Below, piece after piece: positions 31,265-40,283 of a stretch of DNA of 64,000 nt. The position numbers were made by a program, and so were the translations under genes. Positions within the stretch are counted from its first letter, which is position 1; each line of letters opens with the position of its first letter. A model generated the notes under the pieces. The model made no database searches. It was not told where the DNA came from and was given only the letters and a program-made list of their open reading frames with translations. The DNA comes from Pycnococcus provasolii (Eukaryota > Chlorophyta > Pseudoscourfieldiophyceae > Pseudoscourfieldiales > Pycnococcaceae): positions 744,001 through 808,000 of the forward strand of contig OW568872.1 of NCBI GenBank assembly GCA_938743325.2, read 5' to 3'.

Positions 31265-31854
31265 GATGGAAGAAACTAAGAGACTCAGTCACGGAACGCA
31301 ATGAACGAACGCAGGCGGCTTAAAGACTCCTGAAGTTGACGTTGACGTTGACGTTGTACTGTACGTGTGAACGGCAAATGAACGGACTTGACTTGACTGC
31401 AAGGCCGCCTAAGTTACCAGACGATGTGATGGGCCTTCCTAAACCCCTACAATTCTACTTTAGCTAGGACAAAAACGGCCGGACAAAATCAAACTCAATC
31501 CATCCTCCCCCAGACTGATCGTCCCTGTCCTCGTTGCCACGAACTCCGGTGTGGCCTGCAAAGATCGATCTGGACATCCGTTTTTGCCACTACTTTTTAC
31601 ATTTTGGCTTCTCCTTACCCCGTATCCAGTATGGTATGTGACTCTCCTCTCACTCACTCCCTCCCTCAAACTCCCGATCGATGGCGCATGCATGCATGTT
31701 GTATCTCCTCATGTTCATGTATCCTCTGACCTCATACCATTTTATTTGTGAGTGCTCTCCATCTCGCTCAGCCATCTCGTCGTTCTCGTGTATCTCTGTC
31801 ATTGATTTCTTCGACGTCAGCTAGTTGTGGTAGTACCTTTTAGTTGTTGTTGTT
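31265..31854. other. Head-to-head spacer
   Basis: It holds (GTTGAC)n near 31333-31355 and a pyrimidine-rich stretch near 31640-31780. I see no gene, RNA or telomere-like array. Confidence 0.45.
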
Positions 31855-32427
31855 ATGATTAGATGTTGTTATCTGGAATCACAGTGGTCGGTTCGATGTT
31901 GGTTGGCGCTGCTGTGGTACTCGTGGTTACTCTCGAGTCAAACATCCGTGAACATGATGCATGTTGTCGTGAATGCTGCAGACAACAAAGGTCACCATCG
32001 TCGGATGATGTCAAAGTCAAACATGAAAGCGATCCTAACGCGTATGGGATCGCTCGTACCTGCGGGATTGGGGCGGATCGAATGGACGACGGACGATATA
32101 CCGAGCGACGGATTCTTGCAGCTCAGCGAGCTGTCGTGTGAATGTTCGCCAACCTGCCTCATGAGCGAGGAGCCGGTACAGTGGGTGCCCACATATGGCG
32201 GCGGGTCGTCAGGGCCACTGTATAGCGGCTTGGGCGCGTGGTGGCTCTGCGAGAGAGGATGCTACAATGCTCTGCAGGAAACCGCCGAGGAGCCAACAGG
32301 CTATCGATTCTGCTACGTACCCGTTCCTGATAACGTCGACGAGGCGAAAGTCCTGGAAACATGCCGAGAGCCGTTCAACATACAGCGCGACCCGCTCACC
32401 GGCTTTTGGATGCGATTAGGTTGTTGA
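31855..32427 (+). CDS. Secreted Cys-rich orphan
   Basis: This frame codes 190 residues from ATG 31855. The start (WSVRCWLALLWYSWLLSS) looks like a signal peptide, so I infer that the protein is secreted. The mature part has about six Cys in the second half: LSCECSPTCLMS, WWLCERGC, FCYVP and LETC, spaced as in a small disulfide-stabilised domain. A GGGSSGPLYSGLG loop sits between. I do not recognise the family. Its stop is only 24 bases from the stop of the converging HAD gene, so the two mRNAs must overlap at their 3' ends. Confidence 0.65.
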   Translation: MIRCCYLESQWSVRCWLALLWYSWLLSSQTSVNMMHVVVNAADNKGHHRRMMSKSNMKAILTRMGSLVPAGLGRIEWTTDDIPSDGFLQLSELSCECSPTCLMSEEPVQWVPTYGGGSSGPLYSGLGAWWLCERGCYNALQETAEEPTGYRFCYVPVPDNVDEAKVLETCREPFNIQRDPLTGFWMRLGC

Positions 32428-32451
32428 TATTGAAAGCTAAGCTATGTTACA

Positions 32452-33201
32452 TTAGACGTCGACACCATGACTTTTTATCGCAGCACGAGCACTCGTCGCA
32501 TCTTCAAAGTGCACGCCACGCATACCAAGCTGCTCCGCAGCTTCGACATTCGCCTTGCGATCGTCGACGAAAATCACCTGAGATGCGTCGCATCCGAGCG
32601 CGTCGAGCGCGTATTCGTATGCACCCGCCTCCGGCTTTCGGAATCCTGTGCGCGTCGAGACGAACGTCCACTGCAGCCCGTGCGTCTTCTCGAGCGCGAG
32701 CTTGCTTTCAATCATTTCGTACCACGTCGGATAGTTAGAGAGCAGGTGTTGTTGCACGTTCCCGCTCGCTGACACGTCGCCGACAAGCTGGTCCATACCC
32801 TCGATCCACCTGTACTGTTCGTTCATGTGCGCCTTGAGTGCTTGCATGTCCACGGTTTGTCCGTCTTTGAAGAATGATTCTGCAAACTGATTCTCGTCGA
32901 GCACGCCTCGTTCAAAGTCGAGCCACGCCGTCGGGTGTTTGCACGCCATGAGTTCGTCGAAGGTCATGTCGAAGAACGCGGGCATGTGTTGGTAGAAGGG
33001 ATCGTACACGAGGGTATCGAGAACATCCCAGAGAATGACTGATGGCGACGACGACGACGAAGAAGAAGATGCTGAGACGGATGCGAACGGCGGTGAGGCG
33101 GTGTGTGAGCGTGAACGTGTTGTGTCAGGGCTGTGGTGGCGCATGCTTCTTAGGTTCCGCGGGACTCGTGGTGACGGAAGGTGCGACAGCTGCAGCGCCA
33201 T
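32452..33201 (-). CDS. HAD-superfamily protein with altered motif I
   Basis: This protein has 249 residues from ATG 33201, with a Ser-rich leader of about 50 residues that may target an organelle. The HAD Rossmann-like fold is indicated by motif I (LWDVLDTLV, about 58-66), motif II (LLSNYPTWY), Lys of motif III (TGFRKPEAGAYEYAL) and motif IV (VIFVDDRKANVEAA). In most HAD phosphatases motif I is DxDGT, where the second Asp is the acid/base; here the site reads DVLDT, with Leu at that position. Plant members with DVMGT are known, so this branch may lack phosphatase chemistry or use another route. Substrate is unknown. Confidence 0.8.
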   Translation of the reverse strand: MALQLSHLPSPRVPRNLRSMRHHSPDTTRSRSHTASPPFASVSASSSSSSSSPSVILWDVLDTLVYDPFYQHMPAFFDMTFDELMACKHPTAWLDFERGVLDENQFAESFFKDGQTVDMQALKAHMNEQYRWIEGMDQLVGDVSASGNVQQHLLSNYPTWYEMIESKLALEKTHGLQWTFVSTRTGFRKPEAGAYEYALDALGCDASQVIFVDDRKANVEAAEQLGMRGVHFEDATSARAAIKSHGVDV

Positions 33202-33758
33202 ATCTCAGGGGAAAAATGAGAACCGATGAGTCTGCGCCACACACACCTCCCGGAGAGAGCTCCACCAAGGAGATGGTCCACGTGGTCCCGAGGAGCTCAA
33301 GTAGGGGATCCGTCGTAGAACGAATAGTCTCCATTACCCCGCGTAGTCGTAGATTTCTTTCCGGGGGATTTTTGGGATCCCGCTCGTGCACACACAGGGA
33401 TGACCTTGACCTATGCCTGAGCTTCACGCCAGTCGACAGCGCTTATTGTCGGACAGTCCGGCCACACTCGCAGCTCTTCTTGTTGAGACTTTGAACACGC
33501 GAATCCGCGTGAACAGCCGCTAGGTGAAGGCGGAGAAGGTGTGAAACCAACTAATACGAATTTTCTGTGTAGTATACTTATTATGCAGAAATGTTGTATC
33601 TATTATTGTTTTATCCGGGCTTAAAGATAAGCTGTCTTGACGGAAGCATACAACCGTCTGAGACTTTCATGAACCAACAAGCTACTCATGAACAAACTAT
33701 TATGTCAGACAGACAGAGAAGTATGAGTGTTGGAGTGATGTAAGAAAAGGGAATCTTA
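33202..33758. other. Gene-free spacer
   Basis: The right half (about 33550-33790) is AT-rich compared with neighbouring DNA. I see no gene in it. Confidence 0.4.
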
Positions 33759-34153
33759 TCAATTATTGGAATCATACGGTTCAAAACGCTTTGCGTTTTG
33801 AATCATACGAGATGGTTTTATAAGCAAGGTTGGAACGTTCCAAAGGTGAACAACTTCCTCGCCAGATACTTCTTGCTTGAGCTTGCGATTGGCACGCTCG
33901 AGGTACATGTTATCGTGCGGCACTCCCGGAATATTTTGCGCCCGACACCAGTGGATGCCCACCCGCCAGTGGTTGCATAAAATAGCTGTGTCTCGTGCTC
34001 TCCAAGCGAATCAACATAACTCTTCGCCAGCAGCCTGCCATTTTCGGCTTTGCCGAAGTACGTGTTCGCGTGGCGCTCGGTAAGCTCAGTGAACTCAGTG
34101 ATAGCCTTGTCCAGGACCTTTTCGTCATCACGAAAATACTTTGCACGCGCCAT
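33759..34153 (-). pseudogene. Broken reading-frame fragment, unassigned
   Basis: The minus strand starts with an ATG at 34153 and reads plausible protein (KAITEFTELTERHANTYFGK, then GRLLAKSYVDSLGEHETQLF). A second frame continues with NIPGVPHDN and YLERANRKLK. The latter recalls a motif seen in uncharacterised, partly transposon-derived proteins, but I cannot name the family. It looks like a decayed piece in a locally AT-rich area. No terminal repeats were found. Confidence 0.35.
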
Positions 34154-34397
34154 CAGGCATCGTCAATCTAGAGCGAGATATCTTCGACAATGTCTTCAAC
34201 GCACGTCAAGATCAACATCACATGATACGTTACTGGCACATGATGCTCGAGTGCATTGAATTGGCCGATCCCAACGGTGATTACTAGTACTATAGTAGTA
34301 ATACAATTCACAATATTAAACTTACATTGTATTTTGATACAGTTCACAAAATCTACAATTATCCACGGATGAGCCGACTTCTAGTTCAGCCAATCAA

Positions 34398-35915
34398 TCA
34401 AATGTCAAGCTCAAACACGCCTTGGCCATTCGCCTCAGCCTCCTCCTCCTCGGCCGCCGCCGCCGCCGCAGCCGCAGCCGCCGCGGAGTCCTTGTTCTTC
34501 TTCCTTCGACTTCGAACGTAGATACTGCCATCCGCACGCGTACGCACGTTCGTCTCGTAGCTGTCGTCGTCGCCACCTCCGCCAGATCTGCCGTTGCTAA
34601 AGCTCACAGGCGCCGGGGGCATGTAAACGCGGCCGCAGTTCTTGTTGTGCTTGCGCATGCCTTGCAAAAAGATGCACCGCTTCACCATGCTCGACTCCGC
34701 GAGCGCGCGCATCAGTATGTCCTCGACATCGAAGCTGTGCGTCGGATTCATGCGATTCTTCTCAGCGCCATCGCTGAACAGGTGGAAGTAGTGGTACTCC
34801 TGAGCACGCCCGTCATCCGCGTCGAGGCCAAAGCCGTACACAGTCACGCGCTCGCACATGTTCATGAGCATGTAGAGACCCACGAAGCCGCTGCTCGGCG
34901 TGGACCCGCCAAAGTACGGCCCGAATCCCTTGCTCGCGAGACGGGTGCGGTAGCTGACAAGCAGACGGCGCGCCTGCGTGACGACGCGGCTGCTGAGGTA
35001 AAGCACGTTCACGTCAGGGCGAGCGAGGCGCATGTACTGCACCATCTCGTCGAACCTCTTCGGCTTGGCGCGAGTGACGACGAGCGTGAGGTCCTCCTCC
35101 AGAGGCAATCCCTGGCCGGTGGGACCGAGACCCTCCTTCGTGCCGTCGAGGAAGCGCGTGTCGCCGTACTTGTTCGTCCACCGCGTGTTGATGAGCCGGA
35201 ACGTCGTCTTCATGCCCACGTGCCTCCTGAACTTTGGATTCGTTGGCGCCTGGTTGATTCGCAGCACGACGGGGTGGCTGTCGATCGCTCCACCCAAGCT
35301 TGAGTTCAGCAGGTGTCCCGATGACCCGACCACCGCACACTCCGTGAAGTTGAACCTGTCGAGCAGCTTCATCTCCGCGTCGGGATACGCGCGCTTGTAC
35401 AGGTCGTGCTCCGCGCGGCAGCTGCGGCTCGTGCACTCGCTTGCGTACCCCTGCATGAGTCGGTCGTAGTTTTCTTGGCTGACGAAGACGTCGTCCTTGG
35501 GCAGCCTCTTCGCGCTGAGGTAGATGGGTAGTCCCTTCACGGTCGGCAGCGTTTTGTTGTTTATGCTATGAGCGACGTTCTTTCTGTGCGACAGCGTGTA
35601 CGTGTACGCGTGCTTCGGCTTACCGTCGTCGCCGAACGCCTGCACTCTATTTTTCCGCGACGGCGATGGCCCGTCGTCGCCATCGCCGTCGTCGTACGCC
35701 GCCGTGTCCATATCCGACGAGAGCACCTCAGCGTCTTCTGAACTTAAGCCTTCCGACGATGTGGCTGCCGAGCCGTAGATGCGCCTGTGTATCGCTCTTC
35801 TTAGCAGGAAGTACGACGACATCAGCAGCAGAACGAAGAGCCCATTCTCGAGCGTCACGACTTTGCGTAGAAGGCTGCGAGGCCTTTTGGCCGGTTTCTT
35901 AGCAGGGGGCGGCAT
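34398..35915 (-). CDS. GT29 sialyltransferase-like glycosyltransferase
   Basis: This is a type II Golgi-type enzyme of about 505 residues from ATG 35915. A short basic cytosolic tail (KKPAKRPRSLLRK) is followed by one membrane helix (GLFVLLLMSSYFLL), a Ser/Asp-rich stem and the GT29 domain. Sialyl motif L is seen around ECAVVGSSGHLLNSSLG to VLRINQAPT, motif S around PSSGFVGLYMLMNMCERVTVYGFG in pieces, motif III as YHYFHLF, and motif VS as HSFDVEDILMRAL with its His. GT29 members exist in plants and algae, where CMP-Kdo or CMP-sialic-type donors are discussed, so the acceptor and donor are uncertain. The tail ends in polyAla/Glu. An earlier non-ATG extension was rejected. Confidence 0.85.
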   Translation of the reverse strand: MPPPAKKPAKRPRSLLRKVVTLENGLFVLLLMSSYFLLRRAIHRRIYGSAATSSEGLSSEDAEVLSSDMDTAAYDDGDGDDGPSPSRKNRVQAFGDDGKPKHAYTYTLSHRKNVAHSINNKTLPTVKGLPIYLSAKRLPKDDVFVSQENYDRLMQGYASECTSRSCRAEHDLYKRAYPDAEMKLLDRFNFTECAVVGSSGHLLNSSLGGAIDSHPVVLRINQAPTNPKFRRHVGMKTTFRLINTRWTNKYGDTRFLDGTKEGLGPTGQGLPLEEDLTLVVTRAKPKRFDEMVQYMRLARPDVNVLYLSSRVVTQARRLLVSYRTRLASKGFGPYFGGSTPSSGFVGLYMLMNMCERVTVYGFGLDADDGRAQEYHYFHLFSDGAEKNRMNPTHSFDVEDILMRALAESSMVKRCIFLQGMRKHNKNCGRVYMPPAPVSFSNGRSGGGGDDDSYETNVRTRADGSIYVRSRRKKNKDSAAAAAAAAAAAEEEEAEANGQGVFELDI

Positions 35916-36179
35916 ATCTAAGGTATCCCAAATGTGCAGCCTTGCAAGTGGCAACACCCTGTTCTCGGCCTTCCTCGGCGTTGCAAAGCCAGAGCACAAG
36001 GCTGGCCGCAAACGCTGCTGCGCTTGCTTGAGCTGTGCTTACCCTACCACTACTTACTGTATGTCGTCGTCGGCGGCGGCGACACAGCAGCGGCACAGTC
36101 GGCGCACGAGCGATCGGATAGATATGGCGGCTCGCCTCTCTCCTTGGACGGGGGAGGGAGCGCGCGTCGCGTGCGCAGG

Positions 36180-36195
36180 ATTAGGGTTAGGGTTA
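36180..36195. repeat. Interstitial TTAGGG array
   Basis: The bases read ATTAGGGTTAGGGTTA. The array lies in the 972-base head-to-head spacer, about 265 bases upstream of the GT29 start. It is one of four such arrays. Confidence 0.7.
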
Positions 36196-36479
36196 CGTGT
36201 GCGGAATGAACACAAAACCCCGAATATCATTCTTCAGGGCACGCCTGATTCGGGTTTTTCTCCCCCAGCTGCGTTTATTGCCGCGCATCCAAACAACGGA
36301 GGTTTGACCAGCTGTTGAGCGGTTGCTGGAGTTCTCATCTGAAAAAGTACCGTCGTTTGGGCTTCGTTTCGTGGTTTCGTAGCGACGCTTTCGCGCTGTG
36401 CCAGGGAACGCCTGGCTCGCGCATGCCATGTGGATTTGTTTGCGTTACTACGAGGTGTGTTATTCCGCGTGTGGCCTTC

Positions 36480-36887
36480 TAGCAAGTGTAAAATGCTTTT
36501 TTAGAAGAAAATAAGTGAAAAAAAAAAGAAAAAAAAAACATAGGGAAAAGAAGGGAACCATAGGGAAAATAAGACAGAGAAGAGACAAAATATGACAAAA
36601 AAGGGGAAAAAAAGGGGGGAAAAGGCGTAGGTGATGAGACTAAAAAAACCTCAATAACCTCACCTGTTTTCTTACCCGGGTAGAGGTGAATGGAAAATGA
36701 AAAAGCACATGCGCCGAATTGAAACGCGTTCGATCGGAAGTTCGGAACAATCTGATTGGGCCCGGGACGCAAAACGCGTTCCGTACGGGCCCCTTCCGAA
36801 TATTCCACCGATCGTTCCGAAAACGTGTTCGATCATCCTCCGTACTCACGTGTCATTTTTTATTTTCACATCCGTTTCCCTCGTGTC
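36480..36887. other. Purine-rich tract and leader before the desulfhydrase gene
   Basis: From about 36505 to 36660 the plus strand is almost only A and G, including long A runs and G runs. From 36715 to 36850 short words such as CGCGTTCGATCGGAAGTTCGG and their imperfect inverses recur, suggesting possible secondary structure. No gene is visible. Confidence 0.55.
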
Positions 36888-38120
36888 ATGCCTGCGTTCC
36901 ACACTATGAAGTCTTCTGCCTCTGCTGCTCCTCGTGCTCGCTCTGGTGCTGCTCGTGCTCGCTCTGGTGCTGCTCGCTCTGGTGCTGCTCGCTCTGCTCG
37001 TGATCCTCGCTCTGGTGCTCGTACCATTATTGCACAGGCGTCGCCGTCGTCCCATGGAAAACCCATCGCGAAAGCAGCGACAGTTGCGTCGGAATCAGCT
37101 GTCAACATGGAGACAGCCTCGCCTGAGGCGCTGCGCGCGAAACTCCAGGAATTTGGACGACGCGAGTACGTCGTGCACGACACGCCCATCGACGCCATGC
37201 CGCGACTCTCGCAGGTGCTTGACAACGGTGTGCAGCTCTTCGTGAAGAGAGACGACCTCCTGCCGCTCGCGGGGGGAGGATCCAAGACGCGTAAGCTGGA
37301 CTACGTCATGCAGGAGGCGCTCGACCAGGGCGCGGACGTCATCGTCACCTCAGGAGCCGTGCAGAGCAACCACTGCAGACTCACGGCGTCCGCCGCTGCA
37401 AGGGAGGGAATCGAGTGCCACCTCGTGCTCGAGGAGCGCGTGCCAGGCTCGTACGACGTCGCCGCTGGTGGAAACAACTACACGTTTGACCTCCTGCACG
37501 CCGAGCGCCACGCCGCCGGACTGGGCGAGGTGCCGAAGGTGCAGGACGAACTCGTCGCCAAACTCGAGGCGGAGGGAAAGAAGGTGTACGTCATCCCAGG
37601 AGGTGCTAGCAACCCGCTCGGAAGCGTGGGATACGCGCGCGCCGCGCTCGAGATTGTCGAGTACGCCGAGGAAAACGGACCGTTCGACGCCATCGTGACG
37701 TGCTCCGGATCAGGCGGAACGCACAGCGGCATGCTCGCTGGGCTGCGCGCCGCGGGTGACCAGACGCCCGTCTACGGCATTTCCGTGCGCTTCGACGAGA
37801 AGACGCAGAAGGAGCGCATCCACGCGCAGTACGTGGAAGTCGCCAAGTTGTTTGGCAACGACGCGCCGATCGACGACGTCATCATCCGCGACGATCAGGT
37901 GGGTCCAGGATACAGCCTGCCCACGGAGAATATGGAGGAGGCGCTCGAGCTCATGGCGTGTCACGAGAGCATCCTGCTGGATCCCGTGTACACCGCCAAA
38001 GGATTCGCGGGCTTGGTGGCGATGGTGCGCGAAGGTGCGTTCCCAGAAGGCTCGAAGGTGCTTTTCCTGCACACGGGTGGTGCACCGAGCTTGTACCACT
38101 ACCGCACACTGCGGCATTGA
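36888..38120 (+). CDS. D-cysteine desulfhydrase / ACC-deaminase-family PLP enzyme
   Basis: This is a fold-type II PLP enzyme of about 410 residues. The family either breaks D-cysteine to pyruvate, ammonia and sulfide, or deaminates 1-aminocyclopropane-1-carboxylate. The Schiff-base Lys is in GGGSKTRKLDY (near residue 130), with QSNHCRLTA and the phosphate-binding loop SGSGGTHSGMLAG following, and GGAPSLYHY near the end. The D-cysteine desulfhydrase side is favoured by overall likeness to plant and bacterial DcyD, but the split between the two activities rests on few residues. ATG 36888 starts an Arg/Ser/Ala-rich leader of about 60 residues (repeated RSGAA words) that would suit organelle import; MKSSAS at 36906 is an alternative. 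It is head-to-head with the GT29 gene. Confidence 0.85.
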   Translation: MPAFHTMKSSASAAPRARSGAARARSGAARSGAARSARDPRSGARTIIAQASPSSHGKPIAKAATVASESAVNMETASPEALRAKLQEFGRREYVVHDTPIDAMPRLSQVLDNGVQLFVKRDDLLPLAGGGSKTRKLDYVMQEALDQGADVIVTSGAVQSNHCRLTASAAAREGIECHLVLEERVPGSYDVAAGGNNYTFDLLHAERHAAGLGEVPKVQDELVAKLEAEGKKVYVIPGGASNPLGSVGYARAALEIVEYAEENGPFDAIVTCSGSGGTHSGMLAGLRAAGDQTPVYGISVRFDEKTQKERIHAQYVEVAKLFGNDAPIDDVIIRDDQVGPGYSLPTENMEEALELMACHESILLDPVYTAKGFAGLVAMVREGAFPEGSKVLFLHTGGAPSLYHYRTLRH

Positions 38121-38311
38121 AGTTGGAAAAAAAAAGGTAGCATAAATAAGTGACGACGACGACGACGAGGTGGTTTAACGTAATTAAAAAAGATAACACG
38201 CTTAGTTAGTTAGTAATAAGAAATACAGTTGATTTGCTTGATTTGTTTTTGATTTGTTTTTTGTCTTCAACACATCCAAAAAATAATATAAGAAAGGAAA
38301 ACGCCAGCCAA

Positions 38312-39214
38312 TCAGGGTAAGTCTGCGAGCGATCGTTTCGGCGGCGGAGGTGCGCCGAATGTCGTGCGTTTTGCGTACTTGCCTTCCGTTGCAGCGTTGT
38401 GCTGCTTCACGAACGTCTTTTTGAATTCGGGAGTCTTTGGAGCCTCGGCGAGTTTCGCGAACATCTCTGCTTTCGCTTTTGCACTTCCTGCAGCGGCTGC
38501 AACTGCCGGTGGCTTGGGTGGAGAGCTGGTAGCTGCCGGAGAAGGAGCAGGAGGTGAGCGCACTGCTGCAGCAGCAGGAGGAGGAGAAGCCGGAGTTGCC
38601 GTCTGCGACTTTGGAAATAGAGGCTTAGTAGGCGACTCTCCCTCAAACAGCGACGCGCGTTTTTTGACACTTTCAGGTGTGTTGTTGACTTGTGCGTTAT
38701 TGTTGTTGTTGTTGTTGTTGATGTTTCCCTCAAAGAGCGACGTGCGTTTTTTGACGCTCGACGTCGTCGTCGTCGTGGTCTCGTCGTCGCCGCCGTTGTC
38801 GTCCTCTTTTGGTGGAGCAGTGCACGCACGTTCGTCGTTGTTTTTCAGCTGTATGTTTTTGTGCATGTCTTGCGCGAGAGTGTCAGCAGAAGGAGTCTTA
38901 GTTGTTAGCAGTGCTTGAATAGCCTTGCACCACATTTCGACGTCACCTTCGGGAACTCCGATCGCGACAGTTTCTCCGTCCTTCAGCGTGATTTCGACAT
39001 CCCCAAAATCTGTGACGTCGACGTCGACGATATCTCCGGTGGGTATGTTTTTCCGCCCGGACGCACCCCACGTGATGAGAAGTGCGTTTGGACCACCACC
39101 TCCTGAGGTGGTCTCAGAAGGCGTGACTGTGATGGATGCGGCCGTGGACGTGGAAAGCGTGTGGCATGTGATTCTGTGCGTCACAGACCAGAATGGCGAG
39201 AGAGGAGTACTCAT
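38312..39214 (-). CDS. PH-like domain protein with repeated KKRxSLFEG motif
   Basis: This protein has 300 residues from ATG 39214, chosen over a non-ATG extension of eight codons. The first 105 residues alternate strands and end in an amphipathic helix (GDVEMWCKAIQALL), the pattern of a pleckstrin-homology-like fold. The rest is low complexity with a repeat: SVKKRTSLFEG (near 155), SVKKRASLFEG (near 184) and a third, degenerate AKAEMFAKLAEA. Pro/Ala-rich linkers separate them. This KKR-x-S-LF word looks like a short binding or phosphorylation motif; related words occur in actin-linked proteins, but I cannot assign a partner. The presumed leader has TTCATTCAGTGATTCAGTC. Confidence 0.65.
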   Translation of the reverse strand: MSTPLSPFWSVTHRITCHTLSTSTAASITVTPSETTSGGGGPNALLITWGASGRKNIPTGDIVDVDVTDFGDVEITLKDGETVAIGVPEGDVEMWCKAIQALLTTKTPSADTLAQDMHKNIQLKNNDERACTAPPKEDDNGGDDETTTTTTSSVKKRTSLFEGNINNNNNNNNAQVNNTPESVKKRASLFEGESPTKPLFPKSQTATPASPPPAAAAVRSPPAPSPAATSSPPKPPAVAAAAGSAKAKAEMFAKLAEAPKTPEFKKTFVKQHNAATEGKYAKRTTFGAPPPPKRSLADLP

Positions 39215-39772
39215 ATCACAGAATGATGACTGAATCACTGAATGAACACAAACAGACAGACAGACTGGCCAAGTGAAAGATTCTTAATCTTTTCAAAGAT
39301 TCTTCTGAAAGAATCTGAAAGAATCTGAAAAATGTCTTAACAGTAATAAAAAACACGGACAGGGACCTTAAGGACACACTTGAAATAAATGTTAGGTAAG
39401 AGACACAAGCGAACGACTGACTGATTGCGACTGATGACTGACTGACGTTTTCCCACTAAACCTTTAGGGTAGTGGCGTTTTCGAAAAGGAGGGGAAGGAA
39501 ACGAGCGTGCGATCAATAAACCTTTAGCGGGGTTTGATTGAGCTCTGGCCTGATTAGAAGGTGCGTAAACAAAGATGTACGCACGCACGCTCACTCAGTC
39601 AACGAGCGAGCGAGAAGTACAAGGCAGGGAGGGATGGATTGATTGATGGGACAGGTTGGATCATTGAGGATGGCACAGGTTTGATCATTGAGGGTGGCAC
39701 AGGTGTGATGGTGGCACAGGGGATGGGATGGGCACAGGGGATGGGATGGCACAGACCTGGGATGGCACAGCT
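39215..39772. other. Spacer with short inverted words and degenerate repeats
   Basis: AAGATTCTT/AAGAATCT words repeat at 39279-39327 in alternating orientation, partly like heat-shock elements but not proven. From about 39640 to 39772 shorter, degenerate versions of the GGTGGCACAGG minisatellite occur. No gene is seen. Confidence 0.4.
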
Positions 39773-40004
39773 GATGTGGTGGCACAGGCTTGATGGTGGT
39801 ATAGCTTTGATCATGGATGGTGGCACAGGTGATGTGGTGGCACAGGCTTGATGGTGGTATAGCTTTGATCATGGATGGTGGCACAGGTGATGTGGTGGCA
39901 CAGGCTTGATGGTGGTATAGCTTTGATCATGGATGGTGGCACAGGTGATGTGGTGGCACAGGCTTGATGGTGGTATAGCTTTGATCATGGATGGTGGCAC
40001 AGGT
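39773..40004. repeat. 58-base minisatellite, four copies
   Basis: GATGTGGTGGCACAGGCTTG starts at 39773, 39831, 39889 and 39947, giving four tandem units of exactly 58 bases that look almost identical. Near identity suggests recent expansion. The array lies about 280 bases upstream of the PETase-like gene. Confidence 0.95.
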
Positions 40005-40283
40005 GATCTGATTGATCGGAGGGTGGGACGGCACCCTTACATATTACCTGCACGAGCTTGCCTTTGCTTTTTCTTCGGACATCTGACGGACATTTGTGAT
40101 GGACGTACGTGATGGACTTGTATTTTACTTGTGATGGGTCCACGTGCCCGATTTCTCAAGGGTTGGGTTGGTGTGCTCAGTTTCTCGTGTTTCACTTGCT
40201 TTCTGCCATGGTTATCGTACCCTAGTACTTCTTAAGGTTACTGTAGTTATTTTTACTGTGTCTTAAGGTGTACAGTACCTGCG
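40005..40283. other. Upstream region of the PETase-like gene
   Basis: Short words TGATGGAC recur near 40095-40140. Nothing else is recognisable before ATG 40284. Confidence 0.4.

Noticed and set aside
39279-39327. Heat-shock elements upstream of the PH-like gene
   Set aside because: The AAGATTCTT/AAGAATCT words are suggestive, but spacing does not fit three clean nGAAn units.
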